This document shows, piece after piece, positions 8,350 through 16,857 of a stretch of DNA of 64,000 bases (its first letter is position 1; the number at the start of each line of letters is the position of its first letter). The translations under genes were made by a program, and so were the position numbers. The stretch is taken from NCBI GenBank assembly GCA_050291465.1, contig JBNKJV010000003.1, forward strand, positions 1 through 64,000, given 5' to 3'. Origin of the DNA: CBFDBF01 sp050291465. Its GTDB lineage: Bacteria; Pseudomonadota; Gammaproteobacteria; Chromatiales; Chromatiaceae. Below the pieces are notes generated by a model. The model worked only from the letters and a program-made list of their open reading frames with translations, had not been told where the DNA came from and made no database searches.

Positions 8350-10320
8350 ATGAAGCCTTATAGGATTTTAGATTGGAGTTATAGACAAATGAGTGAAGCC
8401 AATCCGACGTACCGACGCTATGAAGACGGCGACAATGAACATAACGACTGGGATAGGGATGTAATAAGTAACGGCGAATCCTACGCCTGCCCTACCTATA
8501 TCCAGCGCACCCCGCCGTGCCAGAACGCCTGCCCCTCCGGGCACGATATCCGTGGTTGGCTTTCCATCGTCCGCGGTCTGGATAAGCCCGTAGGCGATAA
8601 GCCCTGGCAGGAATACGCCTTCGAGCGTATGACCAAGGCCAACCCCTTCCCGGCGATCATGGGCCGTGTATGCCCCGCCCCCTGTCAGGAGGGCTGTAAC
8701 CGCAACGACCTGGAAGGTTACGTCGGTATCAACTCCGTTGAACAATATATTGGTGACTGGGCGCGGGAGAACAACCTCGCCTTCGCCAAACCCGAAACCG
8801 AGTCCGGCAAGAAGGTGGCCATTATCGGCAGCGGCCCGGCCGGTCTTTCCGCCGCCCTGTTCCTGCGCCGCCTGGGCCACAAGGCCACCATCTTTGAGGC
8901 CTATAACACCCTGGGTGGTCAGATGGTATTCGGTATCCCCGGCTACCGTATTCCCCGCGACGTTCTCGAGCACGAGATCAAGCGCATCCTGGACGTCGGC
9001 GGTATCGACGTAAAACTGAACACCCGTGTGGGAACCGACGTAAAGGTCGAGGACCTGGAGAAAGAGTACGACGCCATCTTCTGGGGTGTCGGTACCGTGG
9101 TGGGCAAGCCCCTGCGCATTCCCGGCGGCGAAGCGCCCAACTGCGTGGACGGCATGACCTTCCTCAAGGCCTTCAACGACGGCTCCCTGAAATATCTCTC
9201 CGGCCGCATCCTGGTGATCGGTGGTGGTGACACCGCCATGGACGTGGCCGCGGTGGCCAAGCGTATCGGCGACGTGGCCGATATCGATGCCGGCGAGCGC
9301 CCGGAAGCCGTATTCGACGGTTCCGGCAGTCAGAGCGATGCGCAGATCGCCAAGCGTAGCGATGCCGACTGCTGGCTGGTTTATCGCCGTCCCATTTCCA
9401 AGGCCCCCTGCACCAAGCATGAGCTGGAGGCCTGTATCGCCGAGGGCGTGGAGATCCACGACAGCCTGGCACCGGTAGAGGTGATCCTGGACGGCGACGG
9501 CCGCGCCAAGGCGCTGAAGGTGCAGCCCGTGGACTGGTCTTCCGGCAAGATGGAAGAGGCGGGCGAACCGTTCGAGATCGAGTGCACCATGATCGTGGCG
9601 GCCACCGGCCAGACCGGTGATTTCGAGGGTATCGACGGCATCGCCAACGAGTGGAACCAGATCGATGCCGAAAAGAACATGCAGGTAAAGGGCAAGCCCG
9701 GCCACTTCGCCGGTGGCGACACCATCAACCCGCATCTACTGACCTCCGCCATCGGCCATGCCTCCGTTGCAGTGGAAGGCATCGATAAATACCTGCGTGG
9801 CGAGGTTGTGGCGGAACGTCCGAAGGTGGACGCTCACCACTTCGACCTCCTGAAAGAACTGGCATTGAAGGAGCTCTCGCCGGAGGAGTACAGCCACGGC
9901 CAGACCTGGGGCACCGACGGCGCCAAGTGGTCCATTCATAATTTTGAGGACCGCGCGGACGCGGATGTGGTCAAGACCCGCGCCCTGTTTACCGCCCATT
10001 TCCGTCCCGAGAAGGCCCATGCCCGGGAAGAGGTGGACGTGAACGCCTCCAACGTGCTGGGCAGCATGATCGAACGTTTTAAGGGCCTCGAAGAGGAGAT
10101 GGCCGTGGCCGAAGCGAAGCGCTGCATGAGTTGCGGTCTCTGCTTCGAATGCGACAACTGCGTCATCTATTGTCCGCAGGACGCCGTGTTCCGCGTGAAG
10201 AAGACCGAGCGCGCCATGGGCCGTTATGTGGACACCGACTACGCCAAGTGCGTCGGTTGTCATATTTGCAAGGAGGTTTGTCCCACCGGCTACATCGATA
10301 TGGGCCTGGGGCAGTATTAA
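8350..10320 (+). CDS. GltD-type NAD(P)H oxidoreductase fused to a C-terminal 2[4Fe-4S] ferredoxin
   Basis: Up to 656 residues. The N-terminal FeS-rich region has RTPPCQNACPSGHDIRGW and GRVCPAPCQEGCNR. An FAD site follows (KVAIIGSGPAGLSAALFLRR), then NAD(P) binding (ILVIGGGDTAMDVAAVAKR). The C-terminal ferredoxin domain carries CMSCGLCFECDNCVIYCP and CVGCHICKEVCPTGYID. It resembles the small subunit of glutamate synthase and NfnB-like proteins, and should move electrons between NAD(P)H and ferredoxin-type clusters. It is the last gene of the kor cluster, 246 bases after the pentapeptide gene, with its own likely promoter in the AT-rich gap. An alternative start at 8389 (MSEANPTYRRYEDG) has a GGAG ten bases upstream and may be the real one. 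A strong terminator follows. Electron transfer between NAD(P)H and KorAB is inferred from context. Confidence 0.85.
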   Translation: MKPYRILDWSYRQMSEANPTYRRYEDGDNEHNDWDRDVISNGESYACPTYIQRTPPCQNACPSGHDIRGWLSIVRGLDKPVGDKPWQEYAFERMTKANPFPAIMGRVCPAPCQEGCNRNDLEGYVGINSVEQYIGDWARENNLAFAKPETESGKKVAIIGSGPAGLSAALFLRRLGHKATIFEAYNTLGGQMVFGIPGYRIPRDVLEHEIKRILDVGGIDVKLNTRVGTDVKVEDLEKEYDAIFWGVGTVVGKPLRIPGGEAPNCVDGMTFLKAFNDGSLKYLSGRILVIGGGDTAMDVAAVAKRIGDVADIDAGERPEAVFDGSGSQSDAQIAKRSDADCWLVYRRPISKAPCTKHELEACIAEGVEIHDSLAPVEVILDGDGRAKALKVQPVDWSSGKMEEAGEPFEIECTMIVAATGQTGDFEGIDGIANEWNQIDAEKNMQVKGKPGHFAGGDTINPHLLTSAIGHASVAVEGIDKYLRGEVVAERPKVDAHHFDLLKELALKELSPEEYSHGQTWGTDGAKWSIHNFEDRADADVVKTRALFTAHFRPEKAHAREEVDVNASNVLGSMIERFKGLEEEMAVAEAKRCMSCGLCFECDNCVIYCPQDAVFRVKKTERAMGRYVDTDYAKCVGCHICKEVCPTGYIDMGLGQY

Positions 10321-10343
10321 TAATAACGATCGGTAGCGATATC

Positions 10344-10377
10344 AAGCCGGCCCGGATTAATCCAGGCCGGCTTTTTT
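10344..10377 (+). terminator. intrinsic terminator of kor cluster
   Basis: AAGCCGGCC (from 10344) pairs with GGCCGGCTT (10365-10373) around a 12-base loop, followed by a run of Ts. It closes the kor-associated operon. Confidence 0.88.
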
Positions 10378-10434
10378 AATGTCTTTAAGGTGTGATCCGC
10401 AAATCCGGCAGAATTGCATCGTCCTCCCTATGAT

Positions 10435-10456
10435 AATTGTTGTCGCTACAACAATT
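10435..10456. repeat. perfect 9-bp inverted repeat hairpin
   Basis: AATTGTTGT and ACAACAATT around a CGCT loop, located between the kor terminator and the end of the convergent small membrane gene (10508). Without a T-run on either side it is not a standard terminator; it could be a processing site or protein-binding palindrome. Confidence 0.5.
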
Positions 10457-10507
10457 GTGGTGTTGGTTTTTTGTCGAATGCGTGGGGACTTGGCGGCTGT
10501 CGCTGTA

Positions 10508-10831
10508 TTAAACGAAAGATATCCCGATAAGAATCAGCCCGATGATCATCAGTACTATTGGAACCACGGTGACGGCGTCGAACTTCTTTCCCGTTACCAG
10601 CCCGATCAGCCCCTCATAGCGGTTTTTGGTCGCGAGGGCGGCCAGACCCACCAGGATTAAAAACCCGCCAGCCCAAGGTGTAAGCTTTTGAAGGTGTTCG
10701 AGTTTTTGCGATTGCTCGCCGGAAACCCCACTGCCGATGGTGGTGAACTTGTTTCCCGCAAAGGCGGGATCAATAGCCAGCGCCAGTAGCAGGAGCGATC
10801 CCAGTAGCACCGTTGTAAGTGTGCGCCTCAT
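10508..10831 (-). CDS. small exported/membrane protein of unknown function
   Basis: 107 residues from the ATG at 10831, which is preceded by AAAGGAG at good spacing; the frame continues upstream but has no better start. It has a classical signal peptide (MRRTLTTVLLGSLLLLALAIDPAFAG), a short polar stretch, then two hydrophobic segments (WAGGFLILVGLAALAT and VVPIVLMIIGLILIGISF) separated by NRYEGLIGLVTGKKFDAVT. I recognise no family. It is monocistronic between the kor cluster and the accessory island. Confidence 0.65.
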   Translation of the reverse strand: MRRTLTTVLLGSLLLLALAIDPAFAGNKFTTIGSGVSGEQSQKLEHLQKLTPWAGGFLILVGLAALATKNRYEGLIGLVTGKKFDAVTVVPIVLMIIGLILIGISFV

Positions 10832-11187
10832 TTCTTTTTCTCCTTTCGGGGCTTCGGTGGCGGGCACAAGGGCAGCCGACCGAGGTGGTGTTTCATGCAA
10901 TTTAGCGGTCGAAATGAAGGATTCTTAATAGCCACACAGCCCGGTATAGGAGGCCAAGGCATGGGCGGAGATCCAAATATGCGCGCGGCGAGGTGAACAA
11001 ATTAGGCGCGTAAAGACCTGTTTGCCGGTAGAAGGGCCGGAAAGATGGTTTCATTGAAAACCGATCGTTCTGATACACTCGGTATCGACTCAGGAAATGT
11101 TCTTATTCAGCAGGGAGCTGTTTCCCAGACCCCTCCTAAGCATATTCGGAATGAGAATCATTTCCTGTTCCGCATATTAAGATATTC
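10832..11187. other. intergenic stretch at the left edge of the accessory island
   Basis: About 350 bases without a convincing gene. Short frames here lack ribosome-binding sites and family resemblance. Base composition shifts from GC-rich to AT-rich across this stretch, marking the likely left boundary of the island that begins with the SIR2 gene. No tRNA or obvious attachment repeat was found. Confidence 0.5.
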
Positions 11188-11245
11188 GTGCCGGCGTCAT
11201 AACACAATATTAGTGCCGGCGTCATAACACAATATTAGTGCCGGC
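11188..11245. repeat. tandem repeat, 2.3 units of 25 bp, upstream of SIR2 gene
   Basis: Two identical 25-bp units (11188-11212, 11213-11237) beginning GTGCCGGCGTCATAACAC, then the first eight bases of a third. In reverse complement the unit resembles the right arm of the dispersed hairpin repeat at 14663, 17243 and 17934 (shared core TTGTGTT-x-TGAC-x-CCG). It ends 50 bases before the SIR2-STAND start codon, inside its likely promoter region. Confidence 0.85.
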
Positions 11246-11295
11246 TATATAAGCACCTGTTATGTTTTAAAGGGATTTTCCCAAATGGTACACAT

Positions 11296-13767
11296 ATGAA
11301 CAAACTTATTAAAAGCGCATACGAAAATGGGAAGCTTGTCTTGTTTTTGGGTGCAGGGGCTTCAAAAACATCCAAATCAAGAGATGGGGAAAATCTTCTG
11401 GATGGATGGCATTTGGCAAAAAGATTGGCCGAAGAGGCGGGTTGGCCTTATGAGGATGAGCCCCTTAGTACTGTATATAGCGCTGTACGTAAAGTTATAG
11501 GTGCTCAAGTAGATGAACTGTTTTCTAGACTATATCAGCATTGCTTACCTTCCAGTGAGTATTTACGTTTAGCTGAGTACCCATGGACTAGGGTTTACAC
11601 CACTAATATTGACGATGCTCTCGACATTGCTCTTAGAACAAATTCCCCGCAAAAATTATACATCCGCAACAGAAATGACAGCGTCTTTAACCAAGATAAT
11701 TCTTTTGAAAGACTCGATTTAATAAAACTAAACGGATCGTCTGATCGTCCCGAATTAGGTTATATATTTTCACCACAAGAATACGGAAAATCTGCGGCCA
11801 ATTCTCCTCAATGGTACAGAGAGCTAGGAGCTGACTTCTTCCAATACGTCTTTGTATTTGTTGGCACTAAGCTCAATGAGCCAATATTTTATCATCAGGT
11901 TGAATATTATCGATCGATAGTCCAATCCGGCGTTCCAAGAAGTTATGTGATAACTCCTACTGCATCTCCTATCGAGGTTGCTAGCTTGAGTGAAATGAAT
12001 TTGGAACATATTCCAGCCAGCCTTGATGAATTTATCGGGTGGCTAGAAAAAGAAGTGCCTAACCCACCAAGTACTCTCGATTTGGCGTTCGCAAGAAATC
12101 CAGGTTTAAAGGAGATGTTTGAAAAACATTCAAGGAAAGAGAAAGAGAAGTACGCAGATCTATTTACTGGCGTGACGCTGGTATCAAGAACCTCGTTTAC
12201 AGGGTCTGCACATGGAGTGGACAGTGGAACTATCAGGGATTTTTACCGAGGTTTCAAGCCCACATGGAGAGATATTATTGACAATGTGCCAGCTAATTTG
12301 GCAATACTCGGAGAGTTCCTAGAGGTAGTAGAGAAGAACTCATTCCCGGGTAAGGTTATCGTGCTTTTTGGTCCGGCGGGATGTGGGAAATCCACCATTT
12401 TGAAGCAAACGGCGATCAACATATCTGATGCTGGTTACGGAAACGTATACTTTATCGACGATTTAAACTCTAACTTAAAGGAACTGATTGAGGAGTTAGA
12501 AAAGTTAAACAACGATAAATATTACGTTTTTATAGATCGACTAGATTCATTGCGTAATGAACTGCGAGAGATTCTAGCAAGTGAGCGCATGCAAAAAGGT
12601 GTAATCGTTGGTTGTGAGCGGCAAAACATTTGGCATAGCCGTTTGCGTTCGGGTATTGGTGAGTATTGTGCCGTAACGCACATTGCCAAGGAGATTACTG
12701 AACATGATGCGAAGTTGATACTTGAGAAGATTGAAAAATATGGGCCTTGGACCAGACTGTCCAAGCTTTCAGTGAAAAACCGAATCAAAGACCTACTAGA
12801 GAAATCTAAGCGGCAATTATTAATAGGCCTGATGGAGACTACTTCCGGAGTAGGTTTTGAGAGGCTTATCGAAAATGATTACGCGAGTTTGTCTAAGACA
12901 AGCAAAAATTTCATGGTTTTAGTTAGCTTATGCACGGTTCATCGTCAGGGCGCTAACGAGTCATTAGTTAGCCGTGCTCTCGCCTATCTCGGAATTCCAG
13001 AGGCACCTCAAGTCATTAGTGAACACCTTTCTGGAATAGTATTAAAAAAAGGTAATACGTATGTGGCTCGGCATCCAGTATATGCTCGGCATGTATTAGA
13101 ATGCATTGTCGACATGGATGTATTGGGAGACTGCATAAAGTCTCTCCTATCATCATTTTCAGTTTTTCCACATCCAGTTGTTAGGCACCTAGACAAAACT
13201 CAAGCAATTATTTTTAAATCAATTATTAATCACAATTTCTTAAAAGATGTTTTACGGAATAATCAAAATAGGATACTAGATGTTTACAAGGTTTTTGAAA
13301 AGGTATTCGAGAACGATGGTCTATTTTGGCTGCAATACGGATTGGCAATGCGGGATTTCGGCAAACAGGCAGAGGCTTATGATCGACTAGTTACAGCGTT
13401 TAATGCCTTTCCGCATGACCACACATCACATGCGTTGGCACAACAAGAGATAATCATGGCGCAACAAGAGGATGTATCGATCACGAAGGCAAGTGATTAC
13501 CTATCCAGTGCTATAGAAAAGCTTGAATATTTAGATCGTAATTTAGATAGCGATGACACATATCCAATAGTAACTCTTGCAGAGGGTCATACAAAGGTGA
13601 TACTCAGGACAGAAGGCATTAGTAGTGCTCGAATCGTGGCAAGAAATTATTGCAAGCAATTAGAATCTCGAATTAGGAAAAGCCCTGAACAAAGACTTAA
13701 CGAAGCATATGCTCGACTTCTCAAATTTTCGACAACCGGCATTTGGGCAGAAGATCAAGAAACATAA
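11296..13767 (+). CDS. SIR2-domain STAND-type NTPase, putative anti-phage effector
   Basis: 823 residues in three parts. The N-terminal SIR2-like domain (1 to about 270) has VLFLGAGASKT, VYTTNIDDALDIA with Asn104, and IKLNGSSDRPE, where the usual catalytic His of the KLHG motif is Asn146. A P-loop NTPase follows, with Walker A GPAGCGKST at 359-367 and a Walker B-like KYYVFIDRLDSL near 410-418. The C-terminal part is helical and repeat-like (FWLQYGLAMRDFGKQAEAYDRL resembles a TPR). SIR2 domains joined to STAND-type NTPases are a known plan for anti-phage proteins that sense a phage product and degrade NAD+. This gene is AT-rich, stands alone, and lies at the edge of an accessory island, which supports a defence role. 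Loss of the catalytic His leaves NADase activity uncertain. Confidence 0.75.
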   Translation: MNKLIKSAYENGKLVLFLGAGASKTSKSRDGENLLDGWHLAKRLAEEAGWPYEDEPLSTVYSAVRKVIGAQVDELFSRLYQHCLPSSEYLRLAEYPWTRVYTTNIDDALDIALRTNSPQKLYIRNRNDSVFNQDNSFERLDLIKLNGSSDRPELGYIFSPQEYGKSAANSPQWYRELGADFFQYVFVFVGTKLNEPIFYHQVEYYRSIVQSGVPRSYVITPTASPIEVASLSEMNLEHIPASLDEFIGWLEKEVPNPPSTLDLAFARNPGLKEMFEKHSRKEKEKYADLFTGVTLVSRTSFTGSAHGVDSGTIRDFYRGFKPTWRDIIDNVPANLAILGEFLEVVEKNSFPGKVIVLFGPAGCGKSTILKQTAINISDAGYGNVYFIDDLNSNLKELIEELEKLNNDKYYVFIDRLDSLRNELREILASERMQKGVIVGCERQNIWHSRLRSGIGEYCAVTHIAKEITEHDAKLILEKIEKYGPWTRLSKLSVKNRIKDLLEKSKRQLLIGLMETTSGVGFERLIENDYASLSKTSKNFMVLVSLCTVHRQGANESLVSRALAYLGIPEAPQVISEHLSGIVLKKGNTYVARHPVYARHVLECIVDMDVLGDCIKSLLSSFSVFPHPVVRHLDKTQAIIFKSIINHNFLKDVLRNNQNRILDVYKVFEKVFENDGLFWLQYGLAMRDFGKQAEAYDRLVTAFNAFPHDHTSHALAQQEIIMAQQEDVSITKASDYLSSAIEKLEYLDRNLDSDDTYPIVTLAEGHTKVILRTEGISSARIVARNYCKQLESRIRKSPEQRLNEAYARLLKFSTTGIWAEDQET

Positions 13768-13862
13768 CAATCGCATGCACATGGATAAATTTAAGCTGCT
13801 CCACTTTGTTTCGCAGCTTAAATTTCCCAGTGATGCAGGGCGTTTGCATAAAAAGGAAATAC

Positions 13863-14138
13863 ATGAATCTCGAAGAAGCCGAAAATTCAATAAGAAGAAT
13901 AGATAGGAAGCACCATATAAATAAGTGGATTGCATTAGCACTTGGTGTTTGCCTATTTTCTTTACCCTTTTTGCCCGATTCATTTCCGTATATTTATTGG
14001 CTTAGAGCAAAGAATCCTAATACGTTCTATACAATACTTGGTGTATTTTCTTTTATGTGGGCAATAGATAATTGGCGAACTACTAAAGAGCTAAGTTTGT
14101 TAAGAAATATTCTAAAGTTGGCAAAGCAAAATGCATAA
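13863..14138 (+). CDS. small two-helix membrane protein downstream of the SIR2-STAND gene
   Basis: 91 residues from the ATG at 13863, which has AAGGAA upstream; the frame extends further but without a plausible start. It has a polar N-terminus (MNLEEAENSIRRIDRKHH), two hydrophobic segments (WIALALGVCLFSLPFLP and FYTILGVFSFMWAI) and a basic tail. Family unknown. It lies 95 bases after the SIR2-STAND gene on the same strand with no terminator between, so the two may be co-transcribed; a partner or immunity role is speculation. Confidence 0.55.
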   Translation: MNLEEAENSIRRIDRKHHINKWIALALGVCLFSLPFLPDSFPYIYWLRAKNPNTFYTILGVFSFMWAIDNWRTTKELSLLRNILKLAKQNA

Positions 14139-14211
14139 CCAGTAGCATCAGAGGGGCGCTCGTATCACTCGCGCCCCTGTGATCAAACGTTAATCACGGA
14201 AAGGAACGTAA

Positions 14212-14655
14212 GTGGTGAGATGCGCCCCATTCATATCAGTGATTATATTAGCCGGATGCCAAGATTCCGGTACCGCCGGATTTGAAATGGCACGATTGGA
14301 AGGTGCAAATATAGCCTGTCCCATTGGTTCATATCCCGATACATGGCGAGATAATGTTCCAGGCGTGACGGTCGAGCTAGTAGCGCATGGATGCAGAGAC
14401 ATTAATCGGAAAAGGCACAGATGGCACATCGCGTGGCAAGCTCCGGGCGTTAAGCATCACGAGGGCGAGTTTGAGCACGGAGTATTTGTTGGCGAGTGGT
14501 CATATTATCATGACAATGGGAGTCTTAGTTCGAGAGGGTTTTTTATAGAAGGCAAAAGGCATGGTTGGTGGGATCATTGGGACTCTAGTGGTGAGTATAC
14601 TTATTCAGTAAAGTATGACGCCGGAAAAATTGTGGAAAGGAGTGATGGCATCTAA
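14212..14655 (+). CDS. lipoprotein with MORN/toxin-antidote-like repeats
   Basis: 147 residues starting at a GTG with AAAGGAA upstream. A short hydrophobic leader ends in a lipobox (VIILAGC), so it is probably lipidated. The C-terminal half (HEGEFEHGVFVGEWSYYHDN, then GSLSSRGFFIEGKRHGWWD) carries repeats of the G-x-W-x-Y-(Y/W)-x-(D/E)-x-G kind seen in MORN and YwqK-like proteins. Function unknown. It is an AT-rich single gene in the island, preceded by a hairpin (AGGGGCGC/GCGCCCCT, 14153-14179) and followed by the first copy of the dispersed repeat. Confidence 0.65.
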   Translation: MVRCAPFISVIILAGCQDSGTAGFEMARLEGANIACPIGSYPDTWRDNVPGVTVELVAHGCRDINRKRHRWHIAWQAPGVKHHEGEFEHGVFVGEWSYYHDNGSLSSRGFFIEGKRHGWWDHWDSSGEYTYSVKYDAGKIVERSDGI

Positions 14656-14662
14656 AAGGAAA

Positions 14663-14716
14663 CCGGGTCGGATCATAGTTCTCGCTAATATCAGCTGTAA
14701 TTGTGTTCTGACCCGG
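14663..14716. repeat. dispersed hairpin repeat, copy A
   Basis: A 54-bp element with arms CCGGGTCGGATCATAG and TGTGTTCTGACCCGG: the outer seven bases pair perfectly and inner pairs include G-T wobble. The interior CGCTAATATCAGCTGTAA recurs in copies C and D. It is REP-like in size and structure and lies just after the preceding stop codon. Confidence 0.8.
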
Positions 14717-14829
14717 ATATTCTGAGCGGCCTACATGGCAATAAATATAACAAGATGGTCAAGTTTGCTCGTACGTTCTCTCCGATTAAACACTAGGCTG
14801 AGTGCATAAAACAAAAGTGGGGATTTAAC

Positions 14830-15618
14830 GTGTTCGATTTCAAAGATATTCCTGAAAGGCCGCCGCGTTCTATTTCATTGCTATCTGGACTGAAATTTAG
14901 CGAAATACTGGACAAATCGACAATATTTCCATTTATCATTATTGTCCTGATCGTTGGAATATTCCCTATTGCTATGTTACTAAGCATCGACGGGGGTTTG
15001 AGCGCGCGCTTTATTCCTATGGAGAAAGCGGAAGGCAGGATTACCGAAATCGTCGATAATTCAATATGCGACAAGCAATCAGATTCAATCCATTATCAAT
15101 TTCTTACTAATGATAATCGCACGTACTATGGAAATTATGCTTCCTGCCAAGGCAATATATACTCTTCGCTTAAAGTAGGAGATAGCCTACCGATTGTTTA
15201 CGATCCGGAGGAACCAAGTTTCAATGGTATAGAAGGCGAGTTAGGCAAGAATGTTCCGCCGCTTTTTATTTTTATACTTTTCCCGCTTATTTTTTTGCTA
15301 GCTTTTGCCCCTATGGTTATGCCTAACATCAAGCAAATTATTGAGGCGCGGTCCGTATTTAAAAAGGGCGTTATCACAAAAGGGGAGATCATATTTATTA
15401 GGCGAAAAAGATTTACAAATATATTCAACTTTAAATTCCTAACAAATATGGAGGTATACTTTCGCTTTTCAACTGTAAATGGGGAGACAGTTGAGTCCAA
15501 AATAACCACCGATAATGATTGGCTCTCTAATAAACTGGAAACAGGATCACCCGTGACCGTTGCTTATATGGAGAAAAAGCCAAGAAATAACATGATTTTG
15601 GAATTTTATTATAGGTAG
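14830..15618 (+). CDS. DUF3592-type membrane protein
   Basis: 262 residues from a GTG start. It has a hydrophobic helix near residues 36-57 (FPFIIIVLIVGIFPIAMLL), an extracytoplasmic-type domain, a second helix pair around 135-160 (FIFILFPLIFLLAFAPMVM), and a second soluble domain. Both soluble parts show the DUF3592 pattern (EGRITEIVDN, VGDSLPIVYDPEEPSF, then VYFRFSTVNGE and GSPVTVAYMEKKPRN), that is, a duplicated beta domain. No biochemical role is established for this family. It is AT-rich and monocistronic in the island array. Confidence 0.65.
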   Translation: MFDFKDIPERPPRSISLLSGLKFSEILDKSTIFPFIIIVLIVGIFPIAMLLSIDGGLSARFIPMEKAEGRITEIVDNSICDKQSDSIHYQFLTNDNRTYYGNYASCQGNIYSSLKVGDSLPIVYDPEEPSFNGIEGELGKNVPPLFIFILFPLIFLLAFAPMVMPNIKQIIEARSVFKKGVITKGEIIFIRRKRFTNIFNFKFLTNMEVYFRFSTVNGETVESKITTDNDWLSNKLETGSPVTVAYMEKKPRNNMILEFYYR

Positions 15619-15702
15619 AGAACCCAACTATTGCTGCGCAGGGGCGTAAAGGCGGCTCCCTGTGGGCAGTGCGCTATATCAAATTCAAACCAGGAAGAAA
15701 CA

Positions 15703-16107
15703 GTGATTAATACAATACGAGTGATTCTTTTGTCATTACTGGTGGTTTCTTGTGCACATGCACCAAAAGGAGAAACAGCGAGATTTGAGTCAAACTATTC
15801 TTATTTGGAGAGCGATGAAATAATAGCGAGGATGATTTACAAATGCTGGGAGAGGCCAGAAACGATCTTTAGCGATGCAATAATTAGGGTCAAGCGTGTC
15901 GAAGATAACAGAACTATTTATACCCTTGGGCGAGACAATACTGATATTCCTTTTATGCCGTTTGCTAACATCATTCTAATTAATAATGGCGATAACACTA
16001 CGTCAGTGATTGTTGAAGAAGGCGACGTCACGTTAAGTGATCCTTGGGGCGTAGATAGATCGGTAAAATCATGGATTAGTGGTAATACTGAGTGCACAAA
16101 TATGTAA
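15703..16107 (+). CDS. putative lipoprotein, unknown
   Basis: 134 residues if translation starts at the GTG at 15703, preceded by AGGAAG; a longer upstream frame has no signal peptide. The leader INTIRVILLSLLVVSCAH ends in a lipobox Cys, then a small mixed alpha/beta domain (YLESDEIIARMIYKCWERP, SVIVEEGDVTLSDPWG). No recognised family. AT-rich, same strand as its neighbours. Confidence 0.55.
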   Translation: MINTIRVILLSLLVVSCAHAPKGETARFESNYSYLESDEIIARMIYKCWERPETIFSDAIIRVKRVEDNRTIYTLGRDNTDIPFMPFANIILINNGDNTTSVIVEEGDVTLSDPWGVDRSVKSWISGNTECTNM

Positions 16108-16168
16108 ATCAGGAAAATAGCATCAGAACACAGGCATTTCTAACAGGGTATAATACGCGGGAGATGAG

Positions 16169-16690
16169 TTGAATAATAAGCGATTATCGACAGGTTTACT
16201 TGTTCTAGCGCTAATCGATGTTCTTTTATTCGCGCCCACCGCCTTTTCCCAGTCGACCCCGAAGGGAAAGCTTTCGGGGTATGTTCAATTGCCAGTTGAA
16301 GTGGATATTGCCACGGCAGCAGAAGAGGCTAAAGTGTACATCTATCTGCTGGATTACACCTCCAGGAAGGGTAAAACCCCGTTTCCCTGGGAAGCGCCAA
16401 TTACGCGCGTAGAGGATATGGAAATAAGGGCGTTAAAAAGCCATAAGGTTATGTTCCAGTTTAGAGATTTACCGGCTGGGACCTATGGGGTTTCTGTATT
16501 GATTGATACGGGAAGACCTCACGTACGGCCCGGTTCGAAGAATTTCACCGCGTTTCCGGGCGATTATGCAGGGGGTACAAAAGAAAACGTGAAGCTGGAA
16601 AATAATCAGAGCATAGAAGTGTCTATTGAGGAGGGGTTGTACGTATCGGTTCCGGATGATTATAAGGCACCAGTATATTCGCCCGAGTAA
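16169..16690 (+). CDS. secreted protein of unknown function
   Basis: 173 residues from a TTG start with GGGAGATGA upstream. The signal peptide (LSTGLLVLALIDVLLFAPTAFSQ) is followed by a beta-rich domain (GKLSGYVQLPVEV, KVYIYLLDYTS, VMFQFRDLPAGTYGVSVLID) resembling carboxypeptidase-regulatory or transthyretin-like folds that carry a PAGTY motif. The call of a beta-sandwich export domain is an inference from that motif. A TATAAT-like box (GGTATAATACG, 16147-16157) lies directly upstream and may be its -10 element. Confidence 0.6.
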   Translation: MNNKRLSTGLLVLALIDVLLFAPTAFSQSTPKGKLSGYVQLPVEVDIATAAEEAKVYIYLLDYTSRKGKTPFPWEAPITRVEDMEIRALKSHKVMFQFRDLPAGTYGVSVLIDTGRPHVRPGSKNFTAFPGDYAGGTKENVKLENNQSIEVSIEEGLYVSVPDDYKAPVYSPE

Positions 16691-16730
16691 GTTTATAATT
16701 AGGGGAAGAAGGGGCGGAATAAAGATAAAT

Positions 16731-16795
16731 GATTCGGATCATAGTGTTTGCCAATGCATAGAAGTAAGTGTGTTCAGATCCCGATATTTATCAGG
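16731..16795. repeat. dispersed hairpin repeat, copy B (degenerate)
   Basis: A diverged copy with left-arm GATTCGGATCATAG and right-arm TGTGTTCAGATCCCGATA. The interior differs from the other copies, and only the GGATC/GATCC core still pairs well. It lies between the secreted-protein gene and the small membrane gene. Confidence 0.6.
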
Positions 16796-16857
16796 GGCTG
16801 GCGCAGTTTATGGATTGCCCCTTAATCTTAAGCTAATCAATGATAGGGAAATAGGGA

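Noticed and set aside
11045..11227. Small gene upstream of the SIR2-STAND gene
   Set aside because: No ribosome-binding site, it runs into the tandem repeat, and has no recognisable protein features.
11188..11245. CRISPR repeats
   Set aside because: The 25-bp units are directly adjacent without spacers, so this is a tandem duplication.
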